A DNA stretch of 64,000 nt, from contig JAESUZ010003181.1 in the NCBI GenBank assembly GCA_017311185.1, positions 186,001 to 250,000 on the forward strand. The letters run 5' to 3'. Positions 40,801 through 51,515 of this stretch are shown piece by piece. The position numbers and the translations under genes were made by a program. Every line of letters begins with the position of its first letter. Within the stretch, counting starts at the first letter, position 1. This DNA comes from Proteles cristata cristata (lineage: Eukaryota; Chordata; Mammalia; Carnivora; Hyaenidae). The notes below the pieces were generated by a model. It searched no databases. It saw only the letters and a program-made list of their open reading frames with translations, and was not told the DNA's origin.

Positions 40801-43461
40801 AATGTCGCTGTAGTTCTATTTTCTTTCATAATTGGAGATGTTTTTCATTAGCTGTTATTTGCATTAGTGTTAGCTATTGCAGATGTTTTTAACTTACTGA
40901 CTTTACTTTTAATGTTAATAATTAGATGATGGACACCTAGGGAAAGAATGTCAGATAAAATATGTGAAAGATATTTTAAAAACAGAAGTTAAAAATTTTG
41001 CCCTAAGTAGGAGCTCATAAGCTGACATCAGTTCAAAACATTTCACAGGAAGAATGAGAAAATGAGTAATTGGGCTTTGACCAGAGACACAGAAGGTCAC
41101 TTTATCGGAAAATGCTTTGTAAAAACTTTCATCAGAAAACTGCTTTATCATTTTGAAGTGTGAAGTGTTCCCCCTTCGCTTCTAGGTTCCACTTCAGAAA
41201 TAACTCTCACATCTTGCCATTCAGCAAAGTTATTTGCTTTACAGCTTTCATTTATGTTGCCAGAAAGACCTTTTTGAAATGCTTTGTGCTATAGCTTCTG
41301 CACTTTTCAAGGTGATGCAACCAGAAAGCACCTCTTTGTGTTTTCAACAGTGTTGGAATTAGCCTCAAGAAAATTTAATAATTCAGGTACGCTACAAATG
41401 GATGAATGATGATTATTTTCATTTACTGCTGTCTGCCCTGGCCCTGAACTTTTAAGCCAGTCTGACTCATGTACCCCCAAGTCCCTTGGGAAATAAAAGC
41501 CCCTCTGTTTGCAGCAGATGCCTTGGACCCCGTCTATCTGCTTCCCCGCCCCTTCCTCCATGCCCTGTCTCCCACCCACCATCCTCACTGAGCATCAGTC
41601 TTGCTGACCCCTTTTGCTTTGTTAAAAAGCAAAGCTTCTTCTGGTTTGAGGCTCACCTTTGGCTTTGAAGACTGAGTGACTTAAAGGAATCTGGACTTTG
41701 GGTGCTCTCTGCAGACTTGGCTCATATTCAACGTCAGGCTCCTCCTGCATTTCGTACTTGGAGCACAATACAGTGCTCCTGGTTGGCTTGACTCCCAAGA
41801 TCCGGACTTTCCATTGTGTCCAAGCAGAGCCCATTTGGTTCCTCTCTGAGGAGTGTTAGGTAATTACTGAGCTTGCAGGTTTGTATTTTTACCCCACATA
41901 CAGAGCTGTTCATCTGCAAAAGGCCAGGCAGTAGTCTTTCTGATGTGAAAAAAGTTCAAGCCATAAAACAAGCCAGCTGCCGCAAGAATGTAATATCTGT
42001 GATCACACAGAGGTCTGTTTACAGCTAGGGAATGTGACTCATTTTCTAATCCTGTGAAGTGTGTGGGACTGCATGGCCTAGCAGGGATATAACGTTGCTG
42101 AATCGAATTCGTCAGGCTGATGCTCAGTATTGCCAAGAGATGGCAGATGTGAGCATATCTTTTTAGTCCAAACCACATTTACACAGTTTAGCTCTGACAC
42201 AGCCCTTAAGCATTCCTTGCACTAGTTGAGGCATAAAAATTAGCTCGGCTCATGTTCATTCTTTACATGCAATTCAGAGAGCATGAGTGGTTAAGAAGAA
42301 CCACTACTGATGTCTCTCAAGGGTGTGTCATCTCACTCTATCATATGTAGAGCAAGTGGGTCTTTTCCTGGTTCCCACTTGTATTGCAACACGGCTTGAG
42401 ATGAATTCCACAAGGTCGCACACTGTGAAGGAACAGATTTTCAAAACTTACGAAAGAGAGGACATGCAGCAGTCTATCTTTCATTATCCCCGAGAGAGCC
42501 TGGTGAGGTCAGAGCTCTGCAGGACCCTCCATGAGTACATGGTGCAGGACAGAAACGCTGCCCCTCTGTATCTTGCTCTCCCGGAAGGGTGACTATGAGT
42601 GCAGTCTCACCAGTGTGAGGATCTAGGGTCCACTTGGGTGGCAGGCAAGCAGGTGTGAGGTGCTGGTTGTTATAACTATTCTCTGGAACAGCCAGCTGCC
42701 TGGTGCTCAAAGAGCCTGGGGTTTCCAGGAAGATGTAGCTCCCTTCCAATCACATGGAAAGCTGAGTTTGCTTTCATTCTTTGCACTGACAGCCCAAAGC
42801 CTTGGATAGTTCATTGCCCAGGGAACCCAAGAGCATCTCAGTGATTGTCAGACAATCCAGAGAGTTGCATCAGACCACCTGTTTGGAAACATTAGTGATC
42901 ATGCTATTTTAAATATGCTTAAGAGTTAATGAGCAGAATGATCACACTTACAAAAGACTGCACAACAGAGGTAAATGTTTTGTTTGTGTGTGTGCGGGAA
43001 GGGTAGTTCTGTACTTTCTATTGTAGACCATGTACAGAAGCCGGGACAGAGAAATCATTGCGTGAGTTTGGTTTCAGTTTTTCTTCAAATTAAATGTAGA
43101 TACAGATGGAAAGATGGCAACTGGGATACACAGGTGATGTGTCATTATTTCCATAGTGGATGCAGCAACTGTGTGGGTCACAAGTGATAATGTACATGAC
43201 AGCTGAGTATAGCACATGTTTTGGGGTACTAGTTTGACTCAAAGGTGGAAATGTCTATCAGGCAGCAAAATTAAAGGTACGGCTTCTGAGAATATAGGAA
43301 CCCAGTACTGAACGTCACAACGTCACATGCACTACCTATCTTGCTATCTCTCTCGTCTCTTGTGCTTTACGTTAATTTCCTCAGCAGTCTTCTTTGCCCA
43401 TGAAGGCATGGGTGCCCATAGATTCAGAACTCACATCATCAAAGCTTTCGCTTTTCCTAGT
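40801..43461. other. About 2.7 kb without recognisable repeats
   Basis: Several open frames of 60-104 codons on both strands overlap and have no domain. A CTCF-like CCAAGAGATGGCAG lies at about 42133 and AP-1-like TGACTCAT sites near 41463 and 42026. It may hold conserved non-coding sequence, but nothing is proven. Confidence 0.45.
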
Positions 43462-43463
43462 TT

Positions 43464-43704
43464 TGTTTTGTTTTTTAATGTTTACTCATTTATTTCTAGA
43501 GAGCAAGTGAGAGAGAGAGAGAGAGACAGAGCTTGCACACACATGTGCTAATGAACAGGGGAGGGGGCAGAGAGAGATCCCAGTCAGGCTCCCTGCTGTC
43601 AGCCCAGAGCCCAGTGCGGGACTTGAACCCATGAACCATGAGATCATGATCTGAGCCAAAATCAAGAGTTGGACACTTGGCTGACTCAATCACCTGGGTG
43701 CCCC
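43464..43704 (-). repeat. CAN-SINE, diverged, minus strand
   Basis: TTTTTTAATGTTTACTCATTT tail, a (GA)n run, GCTTGCACACACATGTGC, GTGCGGGACTTGAACCCATG, GATCATGATCTGAGCC and CAATCACCTGGGTGCCCC. It carries an AATCAAGAGTTGGACAC variant seen in older copies. Confidence 0.9.
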
Positions 43705-44206
43705 ACCCGAGTTCTTATTTTTAAAACATCAAGGAAGGATTCTAACATGTAGCTTCAGTTTTGTGCCTGTATGGCTAGGGCACCAAGATCATGTAATGGC
43801 AGTGGTAGCCATGACAAAATACAGGTATGGAGGAAGGTGGAAGGCTGGAGGGTAAAACAATGGGCTATCAACAGGAGAGAGAAGGGGGCTCTGCAAAGAA
43901 ACTATATATAAACCTATATAAGGTTTCTATAGAGCACTTAACTTTGACTCAATGGTAATGTCACTTAGTCTACCTGAGTCCACAAAGGTTACTCTGCATG
44001 GAGGAGAAAGCTCCTGAAGAGGGTGGTTTCCAACGCAGGCCTTCCTTCTATCATGAGGGTTTTTCCTCTCCTGTTTTAAGCACCACAATTTCATGGGTTA
44101 AATTTTTCTGCACGGTTTTGCTTTCTTAATTTTGTCATTCAGCTGGGTAGCCACTACTTTAATCCTATTTCCTGGGAATTTATTTAAATATACATGAGCT
44201 CAACTT
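43705..44206. other. No recognisable feature
   Basis: Nothing assignable between the SINE and the L1. Confidence 0.4.
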
Positions 44207-44227
44207 ATGCTTTACAAAAAATGTTTC

Positions 44228-46451
44228 TTTTTTTTTTTAGTTTATTGTCAAGTTGGTTTCCATATAACACCCAGTGCTCATCCCAACAAGTGCCCTTCTC
44301 CATGTCCATCACCCCCTTTTCCCTCTCCCCCATCCCCATCAGCCCTCAGTTTGTTCTCAGCATTCAAGAGCCTCTCATGATTTGCCTCCCTCCCTCTCCC
44401 CAACTATTTTTCCCCTCTTCTCCCCCATGGTCCTCTGTTAAGTTCCTCCAAATCCACCTATACATGCAACCATATGGTATCTGTCCTTCTCTGCCTGTCT
44501 TATTTCGCTCAGCACAGCACCCCCGAGTTCTATCCACATTGCTACAAATGGCCAGATTTCATTCTTTCTCATTGCCATGTAGTATTCCATGGTACAGATA
44601 AACGACATCTTCTTGATCCATTCGTCAATTGATGGACACTTAGGCTCTTTCCATGTTTTGGCTATTGTTGAGAGTGCTGCTATGAACATTAGGGTACATG
44701 TGCCCCTATGCATCAGCACCCCTGTATCCCTTGGGTAAATTCCTAGCAGTGCTATTGCTGGGTCATAGGGGAGTTCTATTGTTACTGTTTTGAGGAACCT
44801 CCACACCGTTTTCCAGAGGGGACGCACCCGTTTACATTCCCACCAACAGTGTAGGAGAGTGCCCATTTCTCCACATCCTCGCCAGCATCTAGAGTCTTCT
44901 GATTTGTTCATTTTAGCCACTCTGAACGGGGTGAGGTGGCACCTCAGTGTGGTTTTACTTTGTATTTCCCTGATGAGGAGGGATGCTGAGCATCGTTTCA
45001 TGTGTCTGTTGGCCATCTGAATGTCCTCTTTGGAGAAGTGTCTGTTCATGTCTTTGCCCATTTCTTCACTGGATTATTTGTTTTTCAGATGTGGAGTTTG
45101 GTGAGTTCCTTATAGATTTTGGATACTAGCCCTTTATCTGATATGTCATTTGCAACTCTCTTTTCCCATTCTGTCAGTTGCCTTTTAGTTTTATGGATTG
45201 TTTCCTTTGCTGTGCAGAAGCTTTTTATCTTGATGAGGTCCCAAGAGTTCATTTTTGCTCTTGATTCCCTTGCCTTTGGGGATGTGTCAAGTAAGAAATT
45301 GCTGCGGTTGAGGTCAAGGAGGTTGTTTCCCACTTTCTCCTCTAGGGTTTTGATGGTTTCCTGTCTCACATTCAGGTCCTTTATCCATTTTGAGTTTATT
45401 TTTGTGTATGCTGTGAGAAAATGATCTAGTTTCATTCTTCTGCATGCTGCTGTCCAGTTCTCCCAGCACCATCTGTTAAAGAGGCTGTCTTTTTTCTATT
45501 GGATACTCTTTCCCGCTTTGTCAAAGATTAGTTGACCATACATTTGTGGGCCCGATTCTGAGTTCTCTATTCTATTCCACTGGCCTATGTGTCTGTTTTT
45601 GTGCCAGTACCATACTGTCTTGATGATGACAGCTTTGTAGTAGAGACTAAAGTCTGGGATTGTGATGCCTCCTGTTTTGGTTTTCTTCTTCAGTATTACT
45701 TTGGCTATTCGGGGTCTTTTGTGATTCCATACAAATTTTAGGATAGTTTGTTCTAGTTTTGAGAAGAATGCTGGTGTAATTTTGATTGGGATTACATTGA
45801 ATGTGTAGATTGCTTTGGGTAGTAATGACATTTTAACAATATTTATTCTTTTGATCCATGATCATTGAATGTTTTACCATTTATTTGTGTCTTTTTCAAT
45901 TTCCATCATAAGTTTTCTGTAGTTTTCATCATACAGATCTCCTATATCTTTGGTTAGGTTTAGTCCTAGGTATTTTATCGTTTTTTGTGCAATTGTGAAT
46001 GGGATCAGTTTCTTGATTTCTCTGTTGCTTCATTACTGGTGTATAAAAATGCAACTGATTTCTGTACATTGATTTTGTACCCTGCAGCTTTGCTGAATTC
46101 ATGGATCAGTTCTAGTAGGCTTCTGGTGGAATCTGTCGGGTTTTCCACGTAGAATATCATGTTGTCTTCGAAAAGTGAAAGTTTGACTTCTTTGCCAATT
46201 CTGATGCCTTTGATTTCCTTTTGTTGTCTGATGGCTGATGCTAGGACTTCCAGCACTAGGTTAAACAGCAGTGGTGAGAGTGGACATCCCTGTCGTGTTC
46301 CTGATCTTAGAGAGAAAGCTCTCAGTTCTTCCCCATTGAAGATGATTTCAACTGAGGGCTTCTCATAGACGGCTTTTATGATGTTAAGGAAGTTCCTTCT
46401 ATCCTGACTTTCTTAAGGGTCTTTATTAAAAGGGATGCTGTATTTTTTCAA
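44228..46451 (-). mobile_element. 5'-truncated LINE-1 (2.2 kb), minus strand
   Basis: The 3' end is at the left: poly(T) at 44228-44238, then TTTATTGTCAAGTTGGTTTCC and ACCCAGTGCTCATCCCAAC of the carnivore L1 3' UTR (to 44437). ORF2 sequence follows to the right. Target duplications lie at 44207-44227 and 46452-46471, differing by a one-base gap. The L1 text at the right boundary (TTTTTTCAAATGCTTTC) also matches the target, so the truncation joined at microhomology. The 5' UTR, ORF1 and the first half of ORF2 are missing. Confidence 0.95.
44438..46451 (-). pseudogene. L1 ORF2 remnant: RT C-terminal half to Cys-rich end, broken
   Basis: Read on the minus strand, the remnant is split across frames at 46256-46005, 45831-45496, 45435-45085 and 45061-44438. 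The first segment contains the reverse transcriptase core, but the catalytic FADD-type motif reads FEDN at 46161-46172, so a catalytic Asp is lost. The last segment keeps a CX3CX7HX4C cluster (Cys59, Cys63, His71, Cys76 of the 207-codon frame; 44834-44887), as in the L1 ORF2 C-terminus. It then ends [19 protein letters not shown] and a terminator at 44438. Full ORF2 is about 1,275 residues; roughly the last 650-670 positions are represented. It cannot be active. Confidence 0.93.
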
Positions 46452-46471
46452 ATGCTTTCAAAAAATGTTTC

Positions 46472-48090
46472 AAAACAAACTTCAATCATATGTTTATATG
46501 TAGACAGTTTTCTTAGCAGTTCCTAAAGTTAGGCAACACCTTACCACAGAAGAATTAAATTGCATATTTATTTATTTATGGCACAAGTTTTTAGAATATC
46601 GGGCTTTAAAAAATACTGATGCAAATATTTTGTTAAATATTTCTAACTTTAAATTAATGTGTTAATTAGTAAAATGGAATATGCAGCCTGTGTTAAGCCC
46701 GTTTAACACTCAATTATTTTAGTAGTAAGAGGAATGGATGCTGGGTAATTTTAAATGAGATGTTATACATCAGGGAAAAATCATTGTAGACTACTAAAAT
46801 CAGTCTAGACAGTTACTAAAAATTCTGAGCAAAGCAGTATTTATACCAATTACTAAAGTTCACGTTGTTTGGGAGATGTGAGTAGAGGCTGGCATCAGGA
46901 GTGTTTGGTATTAACTGGGCACGCATCATAGCTTTTCTTTTCTAACAAACGTTGGACAACGGGCCAAAACTAAACTCTGAATGGTATGGATTTATCTTGT
47001 AAGATCCAGGAATCAGCTTGGTATTAGCCACATGAAGGCTAAGTTTATGAGTACTTAGGCTTAAAAGAAAATGGGAGTCCATTATGGTTTTAATAAACCA
47101 CCAAAACCCATTGTTTCCAAAACACCTGGCTCGTGGTCTCTGTCTCTATTTCTCTCTTCATCCCTCTCCCGACACCATGTCTCTTTCTTTAATTTTAGTG
47201 AATGTGCATCACAACTAATAAATGCATTTGATATATTTCACCAGGGCATTTGGTTAGCATTTTGTGTAACATTCCATCCCACCTTCTTATTTACAATTTG
47301 TGGCAGTTAGAGAAGGCAGATGCCATGTCCGTTGCTCTGTGGTCCCTGCTGTCAGGAGTTGGCTGTGTGAATGTGTGGGCCAGGCTTCCTTTATCAGAAC
47401 TGGGACAAGCAGCTGGGCATTTGTCTATTAGTCCATCTGCCAACTCCAAGCTAAATCACACAAGTATTTCCGAGGATAATACTGAGGCCAGTGCTAAGAT
47501 AATGAGCTCAGATAATGAGGCACCACTTCCTCTCAGATATCTTAGTTTTACAAAAATGTTTTGATGAGAAAGTACTGTTTTGGCCTAATGGAAATACTGC
47601 TTATAAAATTTAACTGAGACAATTCCTCCCAAAGAAAATACGATCTTAAGCTGGAAAATGCTCATAGAAAGATATGATCTCAAAATTGGAAGAGAAGATT
47701 TATGGTCATTTGGTTCAATTCCTCTGACATATAAATCGCTTCTAGAACATTCCTGACAAGCGTTATCTAGTCTCCAGTATGAAGCTCTCCAGTGACAGAA
47801 ACACAAGAAGTCATTTTTTTTTTTGTTAGAGGTATATTGGGAAAGGGAAGTAATCATGATGGCAATAACCACTTCAAATAAATGCTCCAGGAGACAGGGT
47901 AACAGGAAATCCATCACCACCTACCTTTTACCCCACCATGATTTAGGAAAAACTCCTCTTTCCTTGATATGAGTGTTCTGAGGAAAGTTTGGGACAGAGT
48001 AAGCTTCGAGGTTTTCTGAAAGGAAAAGAGTCTAAGGCATCCAACAGCTTCTTCTTAAGATTTAAAATTAAGAAAAAAATAAGGAATTTT
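46472..48090. other. No confident feature
   Basis: 47640-47800 (TCATTTGGTTCAATTCCTCTG, AAGCTCTCCAGTGACAGAAA) has the look of a very old mammalian repeat, family unknown. The rest is unassigned AT-rich sequence with short frames. Confidence 0.4.
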
Positions 48091-48300
48091 TGGGGTGCCT
48101 GGGTGGCTCAATCGGTTAAGAATCTGACTTCAACTCAGGTCATGATCTAATGGTTCGTGGGTTCAAGCCCCGCATCAGGGTCTGTGCTGACAGTTCAGGG
48201 TCTGGAGCCTGTTTTAGATTCTGTGTCTCCCTCTTTCTGCCCCTCCCCACTCATGCTTTCTTTCTCTCTCTCTCTTAAAAGTAAATGAACATTAAAAAAA
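48091..48300 (+). repeat. CAN-SINE, complete
   Basis: Head GGGGTGCCTGGGTGGCTCAA, TCGGTTAAGAATCTGAC, CAGGTCATGATCTAATGG, TTCAAGCCCCGCATCAGGG, a CT tract and an AAAGTAAATGAACATT tail. Confidence 0.93.
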
Positions 48301-48914
48301 TTAATTAGGACAAATTTTTATATATGGATTCAAACAGCTCAGATCAAGACCTAGGGGAAAACATTACAATAATGGAGAGTCAACCTGTGCACATAGTTAG
48401 GTAAGTGGGGACTGGAAATGGTCACACTGGGACTAGGAGCTGTTTATTCCAGAACTTGTTTCTGATGAGCTTTAGAACCAAGAGCAAAGCACTAACCTGA
48501 GCACTAGGGATTTGAGTACATTATGGGATACATCTGGCAATGGAGGGTGGGAAGGGTGGGTAGGAGACACCATGAACCCCAACTTGAGGTATCTAAACTC
48601 TGGTTTCATTCACATTAAGTCCTTTTCTATATTTTGAATCCACAGAGATCTGTCTCAACAGTGGCAGTCATTCATGAATTCAATGATGGCTCTACACTGA
48701 CTTCTTCATTCTGAACTTTCTCAGCTCCTTCATCTAGGTCATTCTTTTTATTAAGTCGTCTTCTCAGCACAGACCTTTTCTTCTTGATTCCTTACTTAAA
48801 TATCCTTCCTTTGGCATTCAACATCCTTACTTAAATGTTGTTCTAGAGTCAAATCACAATGTGAACATTATCTTCTGGTCATGTGGAACATTTGGAATGT
48901 GACTGGAGAACACA
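48301..48914. other. No recognisable feature
   Basis: Nothing assignable. Confidence 0.4.
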
Positions 48915-48990
48915 TTTTGTAGCCAGAGGCTCTGCTCCTTACTTGGCGTGTGACTATCTTTAAATTACTGAACCTCTCTGAACATGCTAC
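48915..48990 (+). repeat. Possible MIR core fragment
   Basis: CTCTGCTCCTTACTTGGCGTG, TGACTATCTTTAAATTACTG and AACCTCTCTGAAC resemble the MIR core (TGTGACCTTGGGCAAGTTACTTAACCTCTCTG). Confidence 0.4.
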
Positions 48991-48999
48991 TTTCTTTAT

Positions 49000-49490
49000 A
49001 TTCTGGTTCACGGACTTTGGTAGATGTTGTCACTGTCCCACTCATATTCCTTGGCACTCAACTTTTAGAGTTCATGTCCAAGGCTTCCTTCTGCAAACCC
49101 CTGAGACTTTTACCCAAGGGCTTTCTTTCAGTGCAAGCGTGAGCTGGCCAGCAATGCCAAAACGTTAATATCTCTGGGGGTGGGCTTCAGGCGATAATGA
49201 AGAGAACTGGAGATTAAATACTTCAGCCTCCTCCCCCAACAGAGGATGCAGCTCTGGGTCAGGTGTCACAGTGTCTTCCAAAGTTGCCCAGCAGGCTGAG
49301 CCTCAGATGCCTCCATGGCAAAATGCACCGGAGAACACACCCTTTATTGGACTCCTTCCCTTCTCTGTCTCACCACTCACTTCCCTCCAATGTTGCTAGG
49401 TTACCTCCAAATTAATCAACATACACTTAAATACTCATTTCCAGGGTCTGCTTCTGCGGGGATCCAAACTAAGATACCTAGGGTAGTGCC
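49000..49490 (+). mobile_element. Possible ancient LTR-type repeat
   Basis: The stretch GAGCCTCAGATGCCTCCATGG, CTCACCACTCACTTCCCTCC, AATACTCATTTCCAGGGTCTG and CTTCTGCGGGGATCC, then AAACTAAGATA resembles the 3' part of an old dispersed LTR-like repeat ending in GGGAACCCAAACTAAGACA. Left boundary and family are unknown. Confidence 0.35.
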
Positions 49491-51311
49491 TGAAAATGTA
49501 AGGGAATGTAGATAGTCATCAGGAAAACCATTTTCTCTCCTGTGACAAGAAGAAATTATGTGTAATGTGCTTGAATGGAAAGCACCCTCACCTCTTCTGA
49601 CTTGGAGAGCAGGAAATGACCCTGCTAACATGCTAACATCTCGGTCAATATCATAACCTTGCACTTCACTTTGAAATAAAGTATTCATTGACACAGAAAC
49701 CATTTTAATATCCTGTTGTGTAGGGCACATGTTCTCTCTGCTCAAGATTCCTCAAACTTTCTGGAAATTCTATGTTCACACTTTCCCAGTATAAGTGGAA
49801 ATCCTGAGCACTCTTGAAAATCATTAACAATATCTGAGAAATGAAAGCTGTGAGGGAAGGAGTTACATAGGACCTGCTAAATGGCTAAGCTGATGGTGGC
49901 ATAGGCTTCAGACAGGAATCCCTCAATGTTACAAATGCCCTTATCAGACTAAATATTGATCGGATGCAAAGAACCAATAAAACAGTAAAATATACCCCCT
50001 ATTGATTTTTAGAGCCTTCCTCAAACATGAACCCTTCTCTATTTCCTCCCCGAAGCACTTCCCCTCTGGTGTACGTAGGCAGTGTGAACGACACAACCGT
50101 CTTATAAATAGCAACTTGAAAAAATGGATGCAATGATGGCAGTAATTGCCTTCGACAGAATCTAAGATTATTTAAATGGAATATATAAGGTTTTGCGTTT
50201 CATATTTTACTTTGTATTTTGGATTAATTCTCATGTCTAGAGTTTACTACATTTTGGAAAAGAGGGGACTGCAAAGGCCACTTAATTCACGGTTCTCCAC
50301 AGTGTCTTACTGCACTTCTGCTTTGACCCTCAGACTCTGCTCAGACGCGATCGCGGTGAAGGTAATCATCATCTTGCTAGCCACCAACTCAGGTAACGGA
50401 TAGAAGGAATTCAATCGTCAGATGAATGATTGGACTGGCTGGCTTTGGGGGTGCTCTACTGCTCTGGAATCTGCTTTCATACCCTTTGCATTTCCTACAG
50501 GAACTTTACTAGTTGAAAGATTATCTGGCATCTGCCGAGCATCATCGCTAATGATGATATTCTGCTATGCTACATACTTCCAAGGAAAATGTCACCAAAA
50601 CATTTACATTCATAGAGGTCTGAAGCTATGGGATATTCAATATGAGATACGATAATCCAATAGAAATTTTCCACATGAGTGGGAAACATTGCAATGTAAA
50701 TATGTTACCTTCAACAATTTGCATACATCCCAATACCCAAGTTTTGACCTTTAATCACAAACTCTGAGGTTCACAAGAAGCAATTATGTCCTTATGTTTA
50801 GTTCATATATTTTATAAGCCAATAAATATATCTTTCTTTTAATCTGAATTTGAGCTAATCTCCAAAACAGCATCTAGGGCACAAAGAAAGGCCAGAAGAG
50901 AGTCACCAGTGCAATGAGGAGGTCAGGCGAGGAGTGGAGGAATGATTTCCTGGTTATTCTCATTTAATCATTTTCCAATTGGCTATATTAGCATTTTCTC
51001 CATTGTGTTCTACAGAACTCAGTTACTCCTCAAATTTTTTTTTTTTGGATGTTAACAGATACTTTATGAAGGAAAAAAGAATTCTATTGTTTATTTTGAA
51101 ACAAATATGCATACTATATCCTCAGATAAAGGCAAAATGTCCTCAGCATATTGAAAGCATTGGACAGTCCTGCAGCAAAGAAATCTGTCTAATCTTCTGG
51201 TTGACCATGGAATCTCTTAGTCTCTGCCTGCCCCGAGAGCTATTAATAAGATATGTTTCGTGGAATAGTGCATAGGAACCCTGGGCTGCATCTTCTTTCA
51301 AAAACAAAAAT
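49491..51311. other. No recognisable feature
   Basis: Unassigned; short frames (up to 109 codons on the minus strand at 49416-49745, partly over the possible LTR) have no domain. Confidence 0.4.
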
Positions 51312-51314
51312 TGT

Positions 51315-51515
51315 TCGGTTCTTGGGTGGCTCAGTGGGTTAAGCATCCAACTCTTAAACTCGGCTCAGGTCAAGATATTATGGTTTGTGAGATCAAGCCC
51401 TGCATCAGGCTCTGCACTGATGGCATGGAACCTGCTTGAGATTCTCTCTCTCTCTCTCTCTCTCTCTCTGACCCTCCCCTGCTCATGCTTTCTCTCAAAT
51501 AAAAAAATTTAAAAA
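51315..51515 (+). repeat. CAN-SINE
   Basis: A worn head (GGTTCTTGGGTGGCTCAG), TGGGTTAAGCATCCAACTC, GGCTCAGGTCAAGATATTATGG, CACTGATGGCATGGAACC, a (CT)n run at 51445-51470 and an A-rich tail. CAAAAAT occurs on both sides (about 51305 and 51519). Confidence 0.88.

Noticed and set aside
44438..45061. A 207-codon open frame, the longest in the window
   Set aside because: It is the C-terminal part of L1 ORF2 on the minus strand, not a cellular gene.
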